From Hanleya hanleyi (lineage: Eukaryota; Mollusca; Polyplacophora; Lepidopleurida; Hanleyidae): DNA of 64,000 nucleotides. The notes beneath the pieces are model-generated. The model was not told the DNA's origin. It ran no database searches and was given only the letters and a program-made list of their open reading frames with translations. The stretch covers positions 1-64,000 of the forward strand of contig JAVTVY010018815.1 of assembly GCA_036873755.1 (NCBI GenBank), read 5' to 3'. Numbering within the stretch: position 1 is the first letter of the stretch; every line of letters begins with the position of its first letter. Made by a program: the position numbers and the translations under genes. This document shows, one piece after another, positions 11,031-51,526 of this stretch.

Positions 11031-11905
11031 CTTCTTCCTTCATGAAAAATTCTCTCGCCTGAAAGAAATCCATTTGCAGGAAAAATACTATTTTCTTGTG
11101 TTTGACTGTTGTCGATTTCAGTGTGGTATATGTGAACTCTCGGCTCTTGTTTCAAGGTTAACTAGTTACCAAGAGTCGAGCCCATTTTACTTTATCATTC
11201 ATTATAAGATGTGATATATGTTACATTCTCAGAAGCACAAAATCGTAGACCTTTCTCTGGATTGCCAGCTACCAATTGGAATCAAGGTTCCTTGAAATTT
11301 GGATCAATGTAATTCCAGATATATGGGCGTATATTGAAGCCCCCTGGGCTCTTGTTAGTAATTGTTATATTTTACTCAAAACCGCCTATATTTCCTATAT
11401 TTTCACTTTTCCTCATTAAAACTGTTACCAATGCTCTGAATGAGTCAAATTAGTACGAGGAAATACATTTCAGAACAAATTTTTTGCCTCGTCCCGCTCG
11501 GAAAATATGAAAATATTTCAATCTCTCTTTGTTGAACCAAGTAGCAGAATGGGTCTCAATTACCACCACTTACAACATTCAGTAGAAATCGTTTGATTAA
11601 ACACCAGAAAACTGCCAAGTTTGGAACATAAAATGTAGTAGTGACCGGTCTTACACTTCATTATTTCTTTTATTTTCCTATATTTTATTAAAGAAAATTC
11701 CTATATTTTGGGAAATTTCCTCCTATATTTTCACAGTGAGACACTTGCAGGCCTGTAGATACGCTAGCGTGGGAGCTGTGTTGACAGATCAGCTCAAATA
11801 AGTAACTCGTCTGATATTAATGGATGAGCATCGAGGGCGTCTGGGCTTTAGTCTGCCTGGAGTAGACTTCAGTTGGCTGCCTAACTTGAGCATGACCTCC
11901 TGCTA

Positions 11906-12118
11906 AAGTCCAGACATGCAATTTGACCCTGGTCAGATTGAATCTCTTTGGGGAGGCCCTAACGAGTGGAAAACTGAAGCAAAGCTTCCACTACTGCCTT
12001 TATGATTTCAAAGGAACTGCCTCAGGAAATGTAGTGGTCACACTCATGATCGTCCGCAGCCATATCCAGACTTGGTGTTGGGTGAGGGACCTATACAATC
12101 TACCAAAACTATACTAAA
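11906..12118. other. Non-coding stretch
   Basis: A 64-codon open frame lies here but matches nothing I recognise and has no gene-like context. Confidence 0.35.
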
Positions 12119-12872
12119 TGTTACATCAGCTTTACCGTAACAGAAAGATGTGAAGTCAAGGATTAACAATCAAATATTTATTTACAATACTAAAATGATA
12201 TACAATTTAAGTAAGGTTAATACAACAAATAAATGTGTGAAATATAGTCTTACTGTTCAATGCTATACCAGTGTATACTTTATAGTCCTTGTTGACACGC
12301 ACAAATCACTCTTCTGAATAATGCTGATCCAACACTGCTCAGTTGCACAGTCCCAGTAAGTGTGCAATACTGTTAACAAATAGCGTAGATTATGCAGCAG
12401 CCAACAATTAATACACAGGAGCAAACAATCCAGCAGTCCATAAATCCAGATAGTAACACATTATAACAGACCCACACAAAAAGCCAGTTTGAATTCCCTG
12501 CTGAATGACTGAGTGCATGCGCTATTTATACTCTATGAGGCATGCGAGATCATTCTGCCAATCAAGAAGCTTCTAGAATACACAGCATTACCTCATCATC
12601 TGACCTAGATACAATTTACAATAATCTTCCAGGACGCTCTAAGGATGACCCACATATTAGAACGTAAACAAACTTGCATCTGCCTTAGATTCCAGAAACA
12701 TTCACAATGTCTAACAATAGACTACAATACCATGACATAAATGACTCATCACATGCCAGAAAAAGATATAAATGGAGCTGGTTTTATAGATTGCTGAGGT
12801 TATCCTACCATCTTATCATTAATAAAATATTGCATAACTCTAGCCGGAGTCTTTCTATGGGTGTTACATCAG
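12119..12872. mobile_element. Possible inserted element or solo LTR bounded by an 11-bp direct repeat
   Basis: TGTTACATCAG occurs at 12119-12129 and again at 12862-12872. Between them, the minus strand has a TATAAATAG box (about 12526) as an LTR promoter might. No partner LTR, primer site or coding sequence is seen, so this could also be coincidence. Confidence 0.3.
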
Positions 12873-13187
12873 CCACCAAAGATGTCATTCTCATGGCCCA
12901 GGAGAATTATAATCAAGTGTAAAACTAACTAACTTTCACTAGTAGTGTTTTTAGGTGGTCTCTACTTCCTCATTAATATACCAGACTTCACACAAAAGCC
13001 TTTAGGAATTTCCTGAGCTTCTTTTTCCAGCAACGCGGTCCCTATAATATCCCTTATAACGGGATCCGCTTACTGTTCCTTAACTAGTGATGACCGGTTG
13101 AAAATAGAATCTGCTCATTATTACCATCTAGATTCACTAAAATGTCTCTGATAGGCAAATACCAGTATCGTCCCTTCTTTTTCAGAC
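12873..13187. other. Non-coding stretch, nothing recognised
   Basis: No supported feature. Confidence 0.35.
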
Positions 13188-13381
13188 CAGGCCCGTAGCC
13201 AAGGGGGGTTTCTGGGTTCGGGCGAACCCCCTTTCGGAAAAATTATATATTTTTCTCATATAAATGCCCTTTTCAAACACTGAAGCCCCTATTTGCCCCT
13301 TTTCCCATACAGCGAACCCCCTGATGTGCCCTTTTGAAGTGAAGGCGAACCACCCCTCAGTAAATTCTGGCTACGGCCCTG
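13188..13381. mobile_element. CAGG-ended MITE with 5-bp TSD
   Basis: Ends are CAGGCCCGTAGCCA and TGGCTACGGCCCTG. CAGAC flanks it on both sides (13183-13187, 13382-13386). The interior has 'cgaaccccct' blocks in a palindromic arrangement. Terminal CAG with a short duplication fits a hAT-type non-autonomous element. Confidence 0.7.
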
Positions 13382-13479
13382 CAGACTGAGCCTCTCCTTG
13401 CGAGATTTTGACCTAGTTACTACACATGCAGGAAAAAATCCTGGAAACTCGTTTAAATCCTTAGTATCAGAGTTAAGAC

Positions 13480-14060
13480 ACTATGGGCGGAACATTCACT
13501 GCGCTGCTAAGTCATTGGTGAGATATATAAAAGGTGAGAAAAATTGACGATGTCTGGCAACTAAGATACAACCATATGATTTCACAGGAAAGCCTACCTC
13601 GGCACCTCCCTTTCCGAGTAGAATACGGAGGATTCCAAGACGTCTTGGTATCTCAGCCGCGCTTTTCTTGCAGGTGTTCATGTGAAAACTATGAAGTAAC
13701 CAGAGGGCCGATAGCACCGGCTAAGCAGAATTAGATACGTTTGCTCGAAAGCTGTGATAACAGATCAGCTCAATTAAGTAACCCATCTGATGTAAATGGA
13801 TGAGCATCGAGGGCGGGTTTTTTTTGGCAGTATATGCCTCAACATGAGGTAGACATGGTACCGTAATGCAACAATACACAGATAAACTAACTTTTAACGC
13901 CCGTCGTGCAGTAAATTTTCCATCCAGACAATAAACCTACATATATTTGTCAAATGACCAGGTGGCGAGCCTCGGGGATTAATTGTCCACCAGCAGAATC
14001 CTACCATATATAGGAAAGAAATTGGTGAGATATTATTTCGCCCAGGAAAAAGGTAACAAA
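13480..14060 (+). mobile_element. P-family repeat, nearly full copy
   Basis: Carries the whole series of P-family blocks from 'agtcattggtgagatat' through 'gttcatgtgaaaact', 'ggatgagcatcgagggc' and 'ccagacaataaacctac' to 'ggcgagcctcggggatta' and 'ccaccagcagaatcctacca'. It defines the consensus with the direct repeat at 14680-15170. Confidence 0.65.
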
Positions 14061-14679
14061 CCCTCAAAGGGAATTGTTTCAACAATCCCTTCTGTCACTT
14101 CACTTTCCAGGTTAACTTGGTATGAAGGAACATTAATTCGAATGAATACCCTGAATCAAGGCACTAGCGTTCACCGAACTATTCGTGGGCAGAGAAATAA
14201 CATCAAAAACGTTGACGCCCGAGCATCTCAAGATAACTATACAGCTTTGTTTTTCCACTCCGGATTAACTGGCGACACAAAAACCATATGAGTTCTGATT
14301 TCTACTAACATCTGCTTTGTCAGGTACGGTACTTGTGTACAGATTCTATCAACTTTTCTGTTTTGGACCTAAGGGAGATAACTCTGCGTTTGACGAAAGC
14401 AACAGGTTACTATGTCTGTCATTACAGTTTCCAACAATCCGCCTGAAGATGACCTTTCTTCAAACAATAATGACATTACGTGGATTCCATGACTGAGAAA
14501 AGGTTTCAACAGACGGTCTTCTTTTCTAACCCTTAGCCTACCCTGTCACCTTGACCTTTCCCTTCCTTAGACCTAGGGTTTGCTTGGTTGAACTTATGCT
14601 AATGTTCTACCTTCCACTTTTCCCGACAATTCCCATACTGGAATTATCATTTTTTTCACAGTCAAACTTATTTGACACT
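14061..14679. other. Sequence between two direct P-family repeats
   Basis: About 620 bp lies between copies in the same orientation, as the interior of a tiny LTR-like element would. The 102-codon frame entering from 13983 matches nothing I recognise and shows no retroelement motif. Confidence 0.35.
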
Positions 14680-15170
14680 ATAGGTGGAACACTCACTTTA
14701 TCCGCGTCTAAGTCACTGATGAGCTATGTAAGAGGTGGGAAGAATTGACGATATCTGGCGACTAAAAATTAAGCAAGCAAATGAATTCACAGAAGAGCCA
14801 CCCTAGTCCCCGCAACATTCAGACTAGAGAACGGAGCATTCGAATACATAGCCTTGGTAACCGACGCCCTTTTATTGCAGATGTTCATGGGGAAACTATG
14901 AAGTAGGCCTACTAACACGGCTCATAGCACCGGCTTAAGCGGAATTAGAAACACTAGCTTGGGAGCTATGATGACAGATAAGCTCAAATAAGTAACGGTA
15001 ACTCATCTGATGTTAATGGATGAGCATCGAGGGTGTCTGACGGAGTAAAACGTCTCAACATGGGATAAACATGATAAATGCAAGAATATGCCCGTAACTT
15101 TTGCACCAAGACAATAAACCTACATATATTTGTAAAATGACAAGGGCAAATGACATGTCGAGGGTTGAGG
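14680..15170 (+). mobile_element. P-family repeat copy
   Basis: Aligns with 13480-14060 block for block: 'aagtcactgatgagctatgt', 'attgacgatatctggcgact', 'ttcatggggaaactatgaag', 'gcggaattagaaacactagc' and 'gacaataaacctacatatat'. The end is truncated before the 'ccaccagca' block. Confidence 0.65.
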
Positions 15171-15931
15171 GTTCGTGTAGGCTGTTTTGAATTCTCGTAT
15201 GAGGCTGTCTTTGTATTAGGTTTTCAACCTGCACGTCCATGTAGATCAAGTTTCTCGATCTGTTCTGGTAAACGACAATCTATTATTCTATTATTCTATT
15301 ATTTTGATCTGTTCTGGTAAACGACAATGTTCCATGTAAACTTTTTCTATTATTTTGATTTGTTCCTGTCGTCGTGTTTGTTCATCCGTCTGTCCAGACA
15401 TGTTTCTTTTTGGGCGATATTTATACGGGGAACAAAATGTAGGCTCTACTCCAAGGAAGTTCCTTAAATGTTTTTGTACCCCTCACATCCTATCATATTG
15501 TAGAAAGCTATTTTCTGATGTTTTTTATCTCGCCCACTGCCGAATATTCTTTTTTTCGGAAGTTGTACCATATTACAGCGATTATCTCCTTTATATTGAG
15601 AACATACCTCCCACTCTGACCAGGCCTTGAAATGGTTAACTATTTAGTCTAGACAATCGCGCTTGAACGTCCCGCCTCCAAGTCTGATTGAATATAAATA
15701 ACTTCCACGAGACACATTTCACTTTACGGATCTTGTTGATTGACCGCTTGTGAATTTCGAGTTGACGAAACATGCATCCGCCCACCAGTTTACTAACTGC
15801 TGTGTGCATACGTCACTCTCTTGTCGGTTTCAATCGTCTTTTGGCGTCGGGATTGACTCAACTCGAACTGTGAGGCTATCGTATATGGTTGACGGTAGGG
15901 GACAGAAAGAATTCGGTTTCAAAGCCCAGAA
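15171..15931. other. Non-coding stretch, nothing recognised
   Basis: A short direct repeat 'gatctgttctggtaaacgac' occurs at 15257-15276 and 15304-15323. Otherwise nothing is supported. Confidence 0.4.
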
Positions 15932-16890
15932 TTAAATCGTTTAGATCTAGGATTAAATCGATTTAGACCTCGACCTAAGTCCACCAATCAAATTACTGCT
16001 TTAATTCTTCGATAAAAAGCGTTATAAACCGCGGAATAATCGATTTTGACCTAAGATTAAATCCCCGAGTTCATTTGTGGAAATTAATTTTGTTTCATCC
16101 GCGGTCTTGGCCCTAGGTTTTAGTCCACCAATCAAAACCGAGTTTCTAGTCCGATGTTTAAAAATTCAGTTAGACATCCAGTCTGATTGAACTTAGACCT
16201 AATTGTCGCTGGGCTATCAGCTGGGTGGTGCTAAGTTGCTTCGTCGCGAGATGACTGAAATAATGTTGAAAGCGACGTTAAATCCTATTCAATCACTCAC
16301 CCCTAGGTTTGAAAAGAAGCCCATCTGGTTTGTGTCCGCTAACCTCTAAATTGAATTGTGACAAAGGTCAACTCGACTGAGTCGACCAATCGCGCCTTGC
16401 TCAATGTCATTGATTTTTTTTATGTTTTGTTTTTGTCGTAATTTCACGTAATTTCTTTGATGTAGGCGGGACTCTTGTATGACTCACGGATGTTGTTGAA
16501 AGTTTTAAGCGTTTGTTGTAGATTTCTCGTGGAACTTATGACAACAATCTCGGTCTACTTACAATCACGTCGACAATAAACGGTTCCCTCAGGGATGAAG
16601 CAGGCCACCCATCGGTGGATATCCAGCACATAGGCTTTACTTCAGATCCACTATAGCGAAGCGACAGTTGGATCTTATTTAAATCAGACTGGTTAAACAT
16701 CGGACTAGCAACTCGAGTTGATTGGTGGATTAAAGCCTATGACTTGAAAATTTTATGGATTCGAACTAGAAGGACCAAGACCGCCGAGTACATTTTCAAA
16801 AATAAACTCGGGGATTTATTCCGAGGTCTAAATCGATTTATTCCGTCGTTTAGAACCATTTAGGCCGAGGTCCGGGTCCCATTGGCCCCT
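15932..16890. mobile_element. Large foldback element with ~220-260-bp arms
   Basis: The left arm (about 15932-16195) and right arm (about 16660-16890) are inverted and diverged. Shared blocks include 'aaatcgatttagacctcg', 'aaatccccgagtt', 'cgcggtcttggccct', 'tagtccaccaatcaa' and 'ctagtccgatgtttaa'. The loop carries a SINE-like tail. Non-autonomous DNA transposon inferred. Confidence 0.65.
16211..16305 (+). mobile_element. Short interspersed element tail ('gcgacgttaaat ... cactcac')
   Basis: Reads 'atgactgaaataatgttgaa', then 'agcgacgttaaatcc', then 'tcactcac'. The same motif occurs at 38060-38100, 38412-38440 (minus) and 54420-54477. This motif is widely scattered in molluscan DNA, which supports the organism guess. 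Confidence 0.6.
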
Positions 16891-17119
16891 CTAGCCCCAT
16901 TGGTTCCTCTCCCTAAAGGGCACCCCACATTACCCTCGGACGGAACCTGGGTCCAGGCAACTCATTCGGTGAAATCCCCATGCCTCCAGACCCTCTGGTT
17001 CTCGGTATAGAACATGTGGAGAAAAAGAGGGTTTCCCACTTGCAATTGATGCTGGCTATATAGCTGGCAATATTGTCGGGGATCATGCTTGAAGACGAAC
17101 GTTCCGGGACATGTCAACA

Positions 17120-17460
17120 TTAAAGTAGCGTGCAGGGGCAGATAACTCTTGCTGTATTTCTTTTCCTTGAAATTAACATTGACATAACTGAAGGGCATAT
17201 GTTGCATTCAGGACAGATAACTCTTGTTGCATTTTCCCCGGCGATGCCAACTAACATTAAAGTAATTGAAGGGGATCTTTTGTCGTATTTAGGGGGCTGA
17301 TAACGGTTGCCGAATGACTGAGTGACCTTTGACCCGGATGTGACGTCACCGAGAATGACCGGTACGATATCAAATAATGTTGAATTAACTAAAAGGCATA
17401 TTCGGGCCTTATCAGGAGCGGAAACGTTCAAATCAGGGGAGATAACCAGGAATTGGGACA
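17120..17460. repeat. Degenerate tandem repeat, ~110-bp unit
   Basis: The block 'acagataactcttgttgcat' recurs three times (about 17141, 17213 and 17295, the last decayed to 'gctgataacggttgccg'), each with 'aacattaaagta' or a variant nearby. Copies are strongly diverged. Confidence 0.5.
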
Positions 17461-17741
17461 ACAGAGTTATCGCCCCTGAAATTTACTACTACTAGCATGG
17501 CCCTCCTCAATATATACCAGCTTTACGCTTTCTATACTACTTCTGTGCAGTGAACCATGACTTCAGCTGATCAGCTACTCGTTCATATATTTTCACTTTG
17601 CACTATCTTTTATCCTTGGAGGATATTTTGAACTGGTGATAGCTGGCATATTTTCGTGTAATATTTGCCAAATTATACATTATTCTAAAAATAATGACAC
17701 TTTCTTTGAATACTGGGAAAACATAGCACCGATATGTGTAC

Positions 17742-17832
17742 AATCATAATAAATTAATATTCTACTCCCCAATCGTATATGTCGCTATATCGCCTACAAG
17801 CGACATATCCAAATGGGGGAGCAGATAGGATG
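17742..17832. repeat. Imperfect hairpin
   Basis: Inverted blocks 'ctccccaatcgtatatgtcgct' (in part) and 'agcgacatatccaaatggggg' form a stem-loop. It resembles the perfect palindrome 300 bp downstream in sharing 'gtcgct'. Confidence 0.5.
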
Positions 17833-18059
17833 TAATTTTAATCAGACGTTTGTTTAAAATTATGTCATTTATCGCTTCAAAATAATATCCCAAAGGATGG
17901 GGCATATTGAACCCTCGTGTAATGCATGTTCATTCAAATGTTCTGTGTTCGAATTTTACATTTTAAAAAGTTTGACCAAAAATATAGCTTTTTAAGGTGA
18001 AGACTGACACCCCAGACACAGGTCCTCATATTTGTTGCTGGAAAATAATTAAATTTTAT

Positions 18060-18192
18060 ATTGATTGATCCAATCTTAATAAATTAAAATCCTATATGCT
18101 TCTCTATCGTATGGTCGCTAGCTACAGCGACCATACGATAGAGAAGCATATAGCATATAGGATTTTAATTTATTAAGATTGTGATTGATCTA
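18060..18192. mobile_element. Near-perfect palindrome, ~50-bp arms
   Basis: 'gtatggtcgct' and its complement flank a 6-base centre. Outward pairing continues through 'atagagaagcata', 'taggattttaatttatt' and 'aagatt', then further through 'gattgatc'. The left arm lacks one copy of 'atagcat'. It lies about 630 bp upstream of the POLR2A TATA-like box. Confidence 0.75.
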
Positions 18193-18780
18193 ATCTGGTA
18201 CCGGATTACGAAAGAATATGTTCATTGTTTTTTTGTTTTGTTTTTTGTTCCTTTTTGCTTTTCTTTTGTCATCTGAAATATTGATTAATAATCTGTGTTC
18301 ATTTTTATCTAAATATCTAATTTTATGGTTATTTTTCTTTATAGACAACAACAAAGTCATCACTGTGAGTGACATAACCTAGTAGAGCGTGATATTAATC
18401 ACCCCACCCCACTTGGCAATAATTGTTCCAATAAAGTGGAATTCACCGGTACAAAAGATCAGTTAAAGGTGTCGTCTCCATCTTATCTCTTAAGATTTTA
18501 CTCAATTATAAAATTGAAAAATCGACTTTGTTTGTTTGTTTGTTTATTCACCAATCAAAAGAAATCAAATTAAACAGTCATATACAGAAAGGGAATACAA
18601 GTACAGTAATATATACAGATTAGAGAACATATAGATTGGCGGTTTCCGATTTTTAAAACAATTAGGGCCGTAGGCATAGTTCAACGTTTTGAACTAATTA
18701 GATTTTATTACACCAGATCAATCATCGAGTACAAATGCGACGATGAAGGGTTTCCGACAGAAAACTGGGGTGCCTTGATT
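18193..18780. other. Upstream region of POLR2A, no further feature seen
   Basis: A GTTT microsatellite (gtttgtttgtttgttta, 18529-18545) is the only clear item. Confidence 0.4.
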
Positions 18781-18813
18781 CACTGACGGGATCCCCACAG
18801 TATCCCCGTGGCC

Positions 18814-18820
18814 TATAAAA
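18814..18820 (+). promoter_or_regulatory. TATA-box candidate for POLR2A
   Basis: TATAAAA lies in GCCTATAAAAGG, 243 bp before the ATG of exon 1. It would place the start of transcription near 18843-18850 and give a 5' untranslated leader of about 215 nt. The match to the TATA consensus is strong and the position suits the gene. No transcript evidence is available, so the start site is inferred. Confidence 0.55.
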
Positions 18821-18925
18821 GGACGGAAATCGGCTGAAAAAGAATCATTGCTCCCTCAGCAAAGCGGGAGACAGGCAGACCCAGGAAAAACTGGGAGAGT
18901 TAGCCTGTTAACCTAACGATAGTTC

Positions 18926-18940
18926 ATGTTTTTTCAGTGA
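18926..18940 (+). promoter_or_regulatory. Four-codon upstream ORF in the POLR2A leader
   Basis: ATG TTT TTT CAG TGA lies 122 nt before the main start. If it is in the mature leader it could lower initiation at the main ATG. The same 'ttttttcag' could also serve as a 3' splice site, in which case it would be removed. Confidence 0.35.
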
Positions 18941-19062
18941 CTCGCGAAAGTTTAAGTATCTGTAAATAACCAGAAAACGGTTCCAGGGTCAACAGCGAAA
19001 CAGAAGAATCTCATTTCTGTGATACTGTTTTCCGAGTCTGGCCAGCCGATAAGACATTCAAG

Positions 19063-48366
<29,304 letters not shown>

Positions 48367-49283
48367 TCACTGCTTTCGGACTGTTCTGATAAAGTGCTGT
48401 TAACTGAGGACGCTTACTGTATTTGTCTTGTCAAACCTTGCCTGGTTTGTTGTTATGGTCACAGGGAAACATTGTACATAACCACGATAAAGTTTGCCTG
48501 TATAACTTGAAGCAACGTGGGCATATGATACTTCATCATGTTAAATAATATGTGTATATTTGTTGAAGGCCTATGTACGAGTTTGTTCCGAGTGTACTCG
48601 CATCATCATCTGTAAATATTCACCAAAAAAAGTTTATAGAAGCCATGTGGGCATGTGATAAGAGAGAAATGTTGGCTGTTATTGTAATAATATTCCATTT
48701 TGCATGTTTTGCCTCCTACATTGAATCTTGAGAAGAATTTCAATATTTTTATCTACCACTATTCTGTGTACAGTAAATCCTTTAATAATGGGAGACTTGC
48801 ACAATACAGGCCGTGGTTAAAATGGAAGTCCAATTGTGCACATTGATTGGGTCACTGGGCCGTAAAGGTGTAACAAAGACAAAACGGAAGTGGTCATCAC
48901 GGCACCAGTTAGGCTGCATTGTATAGTGTGCTTGGTGTTACCAGGATTTATTGAGGGGAGGGGGGCATTTCTTATGCTTGCTTAGTAGAAAGCTCAGTAC
49001 TTTGCTGTCCAACATAGAAAAATACCATATGGTTGGGTACTGAGAGGGGGTTGTTGGCGGATACCCTGGATTCTAAGAAATTTGACCACTCAACATAAAA
49101 AATAATGAAGAAATACTGAATTATCTATATGATTTGGACCATTTTGTCAACTTTGTTCCAATAAATTTGATCACCCCCTGATTCTATGGTGGGAAATTTC
49201 ACTTCCTGTGATTGAATTATTAGGGGATTTACCGTACTCTTGCCATCATAAATGTTTCAATCATTTTTTTCCTCAAAAATAAA
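48367..49283 (+). other. Probable POLR2A 3' untranslated region with AATAAA
   Basis: AATAAA at 49278-49283 is the first canonical polyadenylation signal after the stop that I found, 912 nt away. GATAAA variants at about 48390 and 48486 could be used earlier. The true end is unknown without transcripts. Confidence 0.4.
49150..49240. mobile_element. MITE fragment of the 'ggtgatgaaatttattgg' family
   Basis: 'ccaataaatttgatcacccc' followed by 'gaaatttcacttcctgtgat' and 'tgaattattaggggatttacc' matches the right arm of 38991-39247. Confidence 0.6.
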
Positions 49284-49473
49284 GTCCTGAAATATTATTT
49301 GCTGCCATCTTTGTACATTGCATTAAATGTATTGGGCAATCTGGTTGCGTCTTAAAAAGAAATGTGTTACTAGGTCTTGAGGTATTCAGTTGATATTATC
49401 TAAACGTTCGTCTCACAATTAAGGGAATACGGCTTGGCATATGTAGTGTGGTAATGAAGTAACCCATATTTAA

Positions 49474-50043
49474 AGGCTCTACCAAATACCCCCTACACAC
49501 TTTACATGAACACACACAGAGAAGCTCTGTAAAGAACAAGCTGATATTTTTTTCCCCCCGAAAAATGACCCCAAGTTGGATTTTCTAACCCGATAAAACA
49601 GATGTGGTGAAAAACGTATTGAAGCCGTAACCTCCGACTCCTGACGTCTGAGTCTGAATACGATCTCGTTGTAAAATATCGACTAGTCGGTTATTTCGAA
49701 CCTCCTATTGTGACGTACGTTGCACAACAATTGTGCATGACAACCTTGTGACGTCAACAAAGGCATTTTGGCTTTGTGACTTAAGCGTTACAATGAAAAT
49801 GCCGCCTAGAACATTAGCTACAATTGCTCGCTCCGAACGATAGTAAACAGACTCCGTCATCATGGGTCAGCAGGTCACGGGCTTCGCGGGTTTCAAACAG
49901 GCATTGTTTTGGAGGGTTTCAAGTTTGATTTTTTAAACTTTGATAATTTCCAAAAACTAAATTGCAACTATAACCTCTTGCAACAATTTAGCATCTAACA
50001 TTGTCTAAATAGTATGGGATGTGGGGACCATTTGGTAGAGCCT
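49474..50043 (+). mobile_element. TTAA-flanked MITE, copy 2
   Basis: AGGCTCTACCAAATAC and CATTTGGTAGAGCCT are the ends, with exact TTAA at 49470-49473 and 50044-50047. Interior homologous to 1885-2044. Confidence 0.8.
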
Positions 50044-50469
50044 TTAACACCATGCGGAGGTGAACTGTTTATCACCGCATTTGTCTCCACAATTGCTGAA
50101 TGCCCCGGTGAATTGTGAGGGCTGTATTTTGAGAATACAAATGTATTATATTGGATAAAAAGCCTGATATAGGGATATTCTCGGTTGCTTTTGATGTTCA
50201 TTATACAAGAATGTACGGTGAATGATACCTGTATAATATGATGTACCTATCTGTCCTATTGCTCCAGTTTCAGTTCCTCTACCTTTCTTGAAAATGATAA
50301 TTTAAAAATCAAGCCCTATTGAAGAAAAGACAACACAAGCTGGTGTATCCATTAGTATGTGAATCACAACAGATCGATTCAGATTGTGCTGTGCATACTG
50401 CCCAACTATGTAATTTGTGGAACTTGTGATTTGCACAGGTTGTTGGGCACTCTGACGACCTCACTCAAA

Positions 50470-50935
50470 CTGAATTGATGTGTTGTGATTTACCCATACC
50501 CAACTTCAATAATTTATCAAGATAGTCTGTCCCCATATCCCTAATATATGTGTCCTTAATCATAAGACAAAATATGCTGCAGTAAATGCATGGACATGTG
50601 ACTTCCACCATAAATTTGTGGTTCGTACATTTCCTCTCTTGCCTATGCATACAGCTTGGGAAATATTTTTAATCGATGACTGGACTATATTCAACCTGAA
50701 GTTATCATCAATGTATTATAATTGTCCTTGGAACAGTAGGATAATTTCATGCTTATGTACACCAGTTATTAACTCTTTATCTCTCCCATGCTGTAGACAT
50801 AGGCAGGAGAGAAAATGTATGAACCACAAATTTAAGTTGGGAGTCCACTCACCTGCCTCTGTGCAGGAGCAAACCTTTTGTCTAAGGATTAAGGGCATAT
50901 ATATATCGGAAAAGGGGGATTACTTGGTTTGAAAA
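50470..50935. mobile_element. Foldback element with ~150-bp arms
   Basis: The left arm (50470-50655) and right arm (50795-50935) are inverted: 'aaatttgtggttcgtacatt' pairs with 'gtatgaaccacaaattt', and 'cctctcttgcctatg' with 'cataggcaggagag'. Confidence 0.65.
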
Positions 50936-51417
50936 ATGTACAAAATGTATATATATATTTATATATCTTTCTCTCACGAATTGTTATGGCCATGCAGGGC
51001 CAAAGTCAGTTTCAATATTGTGCTTTTGAGCTCTCTCCCAGAAATTGTGAATACAAATTTTGTTTGACCTATTTTGCAAATAAAACCTCTGATCAACAAA
51101 ATGTTTTTCTTTTATTAATGTTCTTCCGAAGTTTCCCGTTGTGGATGTTGCACATAAAATATGAAATGCTGGGATGTGTAAATCAATGCTCCGGGGCCCT
51201 AGATTGCAGGAGATGCATTCTGAGCTCTTTTCGGCCCATAAAATACCATATTAATGCTCCATAAAATGTGGGTTCAAATAAAGCATTAACATAGTCAATT
51301 TATCACTGAAAATCGGGTTCCACTTAAAGATTCCTGTCGTCACCGTGCACGAGAAACCCGGCGGTGTGCTTTATCGAAGAGATTCCAAGATTAAATGATT
51401 GTAGGCTTATAGATTTA

Positions 51418-51526
51418 TTGGACTGTTCACTTAAAATGTACAGATGGTGCTGCTGACGGTTAAATATTACAGGTCCGCAGCGCCATCTGGACATTTAATA
51501 AGTGTACAGTCGATGGCGCTGTTGGA
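51418..51526. repeat. Imperfect hairpin, ~38-bp arms
   Basis: 'ggactgttcacttaaaatgt' and 'agatggtgctgc' pair with 'gcagcgccatct' and 'acatttaataagtgtacagtc'. Confidence 0.6.

Larger units (their letters stand above)
7824..11357 (+). mobile_element. Helitron-like (rolling-circle, non-autonomous) element, copy 1
   Basis: Homologous end to end with 57653-59509. It starts with a hairpin (cccgcc-aaaa-ggcgg) and ends with a hairpin (agccc...gggct) seven bases before the end 'cttgtta'. The interior is built from units of about 160-170 bp bearing 'ggtcaaggtcactgtgaccc' and 'caaaatca.gaaat'. It inserted without target duplication inside the MITE. It has itself been hit by a LINE-bearing insertion (9076-10391) and a SINE (10794-11030); removing these leaves about 1.96 kb. 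The structure fits bivalve Helentron-associated elements with satellite cores, which is inference from known families. Confidence 0.7.
7773..11755 (+). mobile_element. CAGG...CCTG MITE with 6-bp TSD, split by a Helitron-like insertion
   Basis: The element begins CAGGCCTGCAA and ends TTGCAGGCCTG, giving an inverted terminal repeat. TAGATA flanks it at 7767-7772 and 11756-11761. Without the inner insertion (7824-11357) it is about 450 bp, matching copies at 24448 and 44652. CAGG-type ends suggest the hAT group; a 6-bp duplication would fit one of the short-TSD hAT lineages. That class assignment is inference. Confidence 0.75.
7640..11905 (+). mobile_element. P-family repeat copy split by nested insertions (7640-7772 + 11756-11905)
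   Basis: The left piece ends 'gcagaattagata' and the right piece resumes 'tagatacgctagcgtgggag'. Intact paralogues at 13640-13830 and 14860-15010 read straight through this point. The 6-bp TAGATA is duplicated around the inserted MITE. This is the outermost layer of a nest at least four deep. Confidence 0.75.

Noticed and set aside
12119..12872. A definite solo LTR
   Set aside because: Only an 11-bp direct repeat and a TATA-like motif support it; no TSD outside it or related copy is visible.
14700..14760. A hammerhead ribozyme in the P-family repeat (ctgatgag motif)
   Set aside because: No following CGAAAC-type core and no stem II; other copies do not keep the motif.
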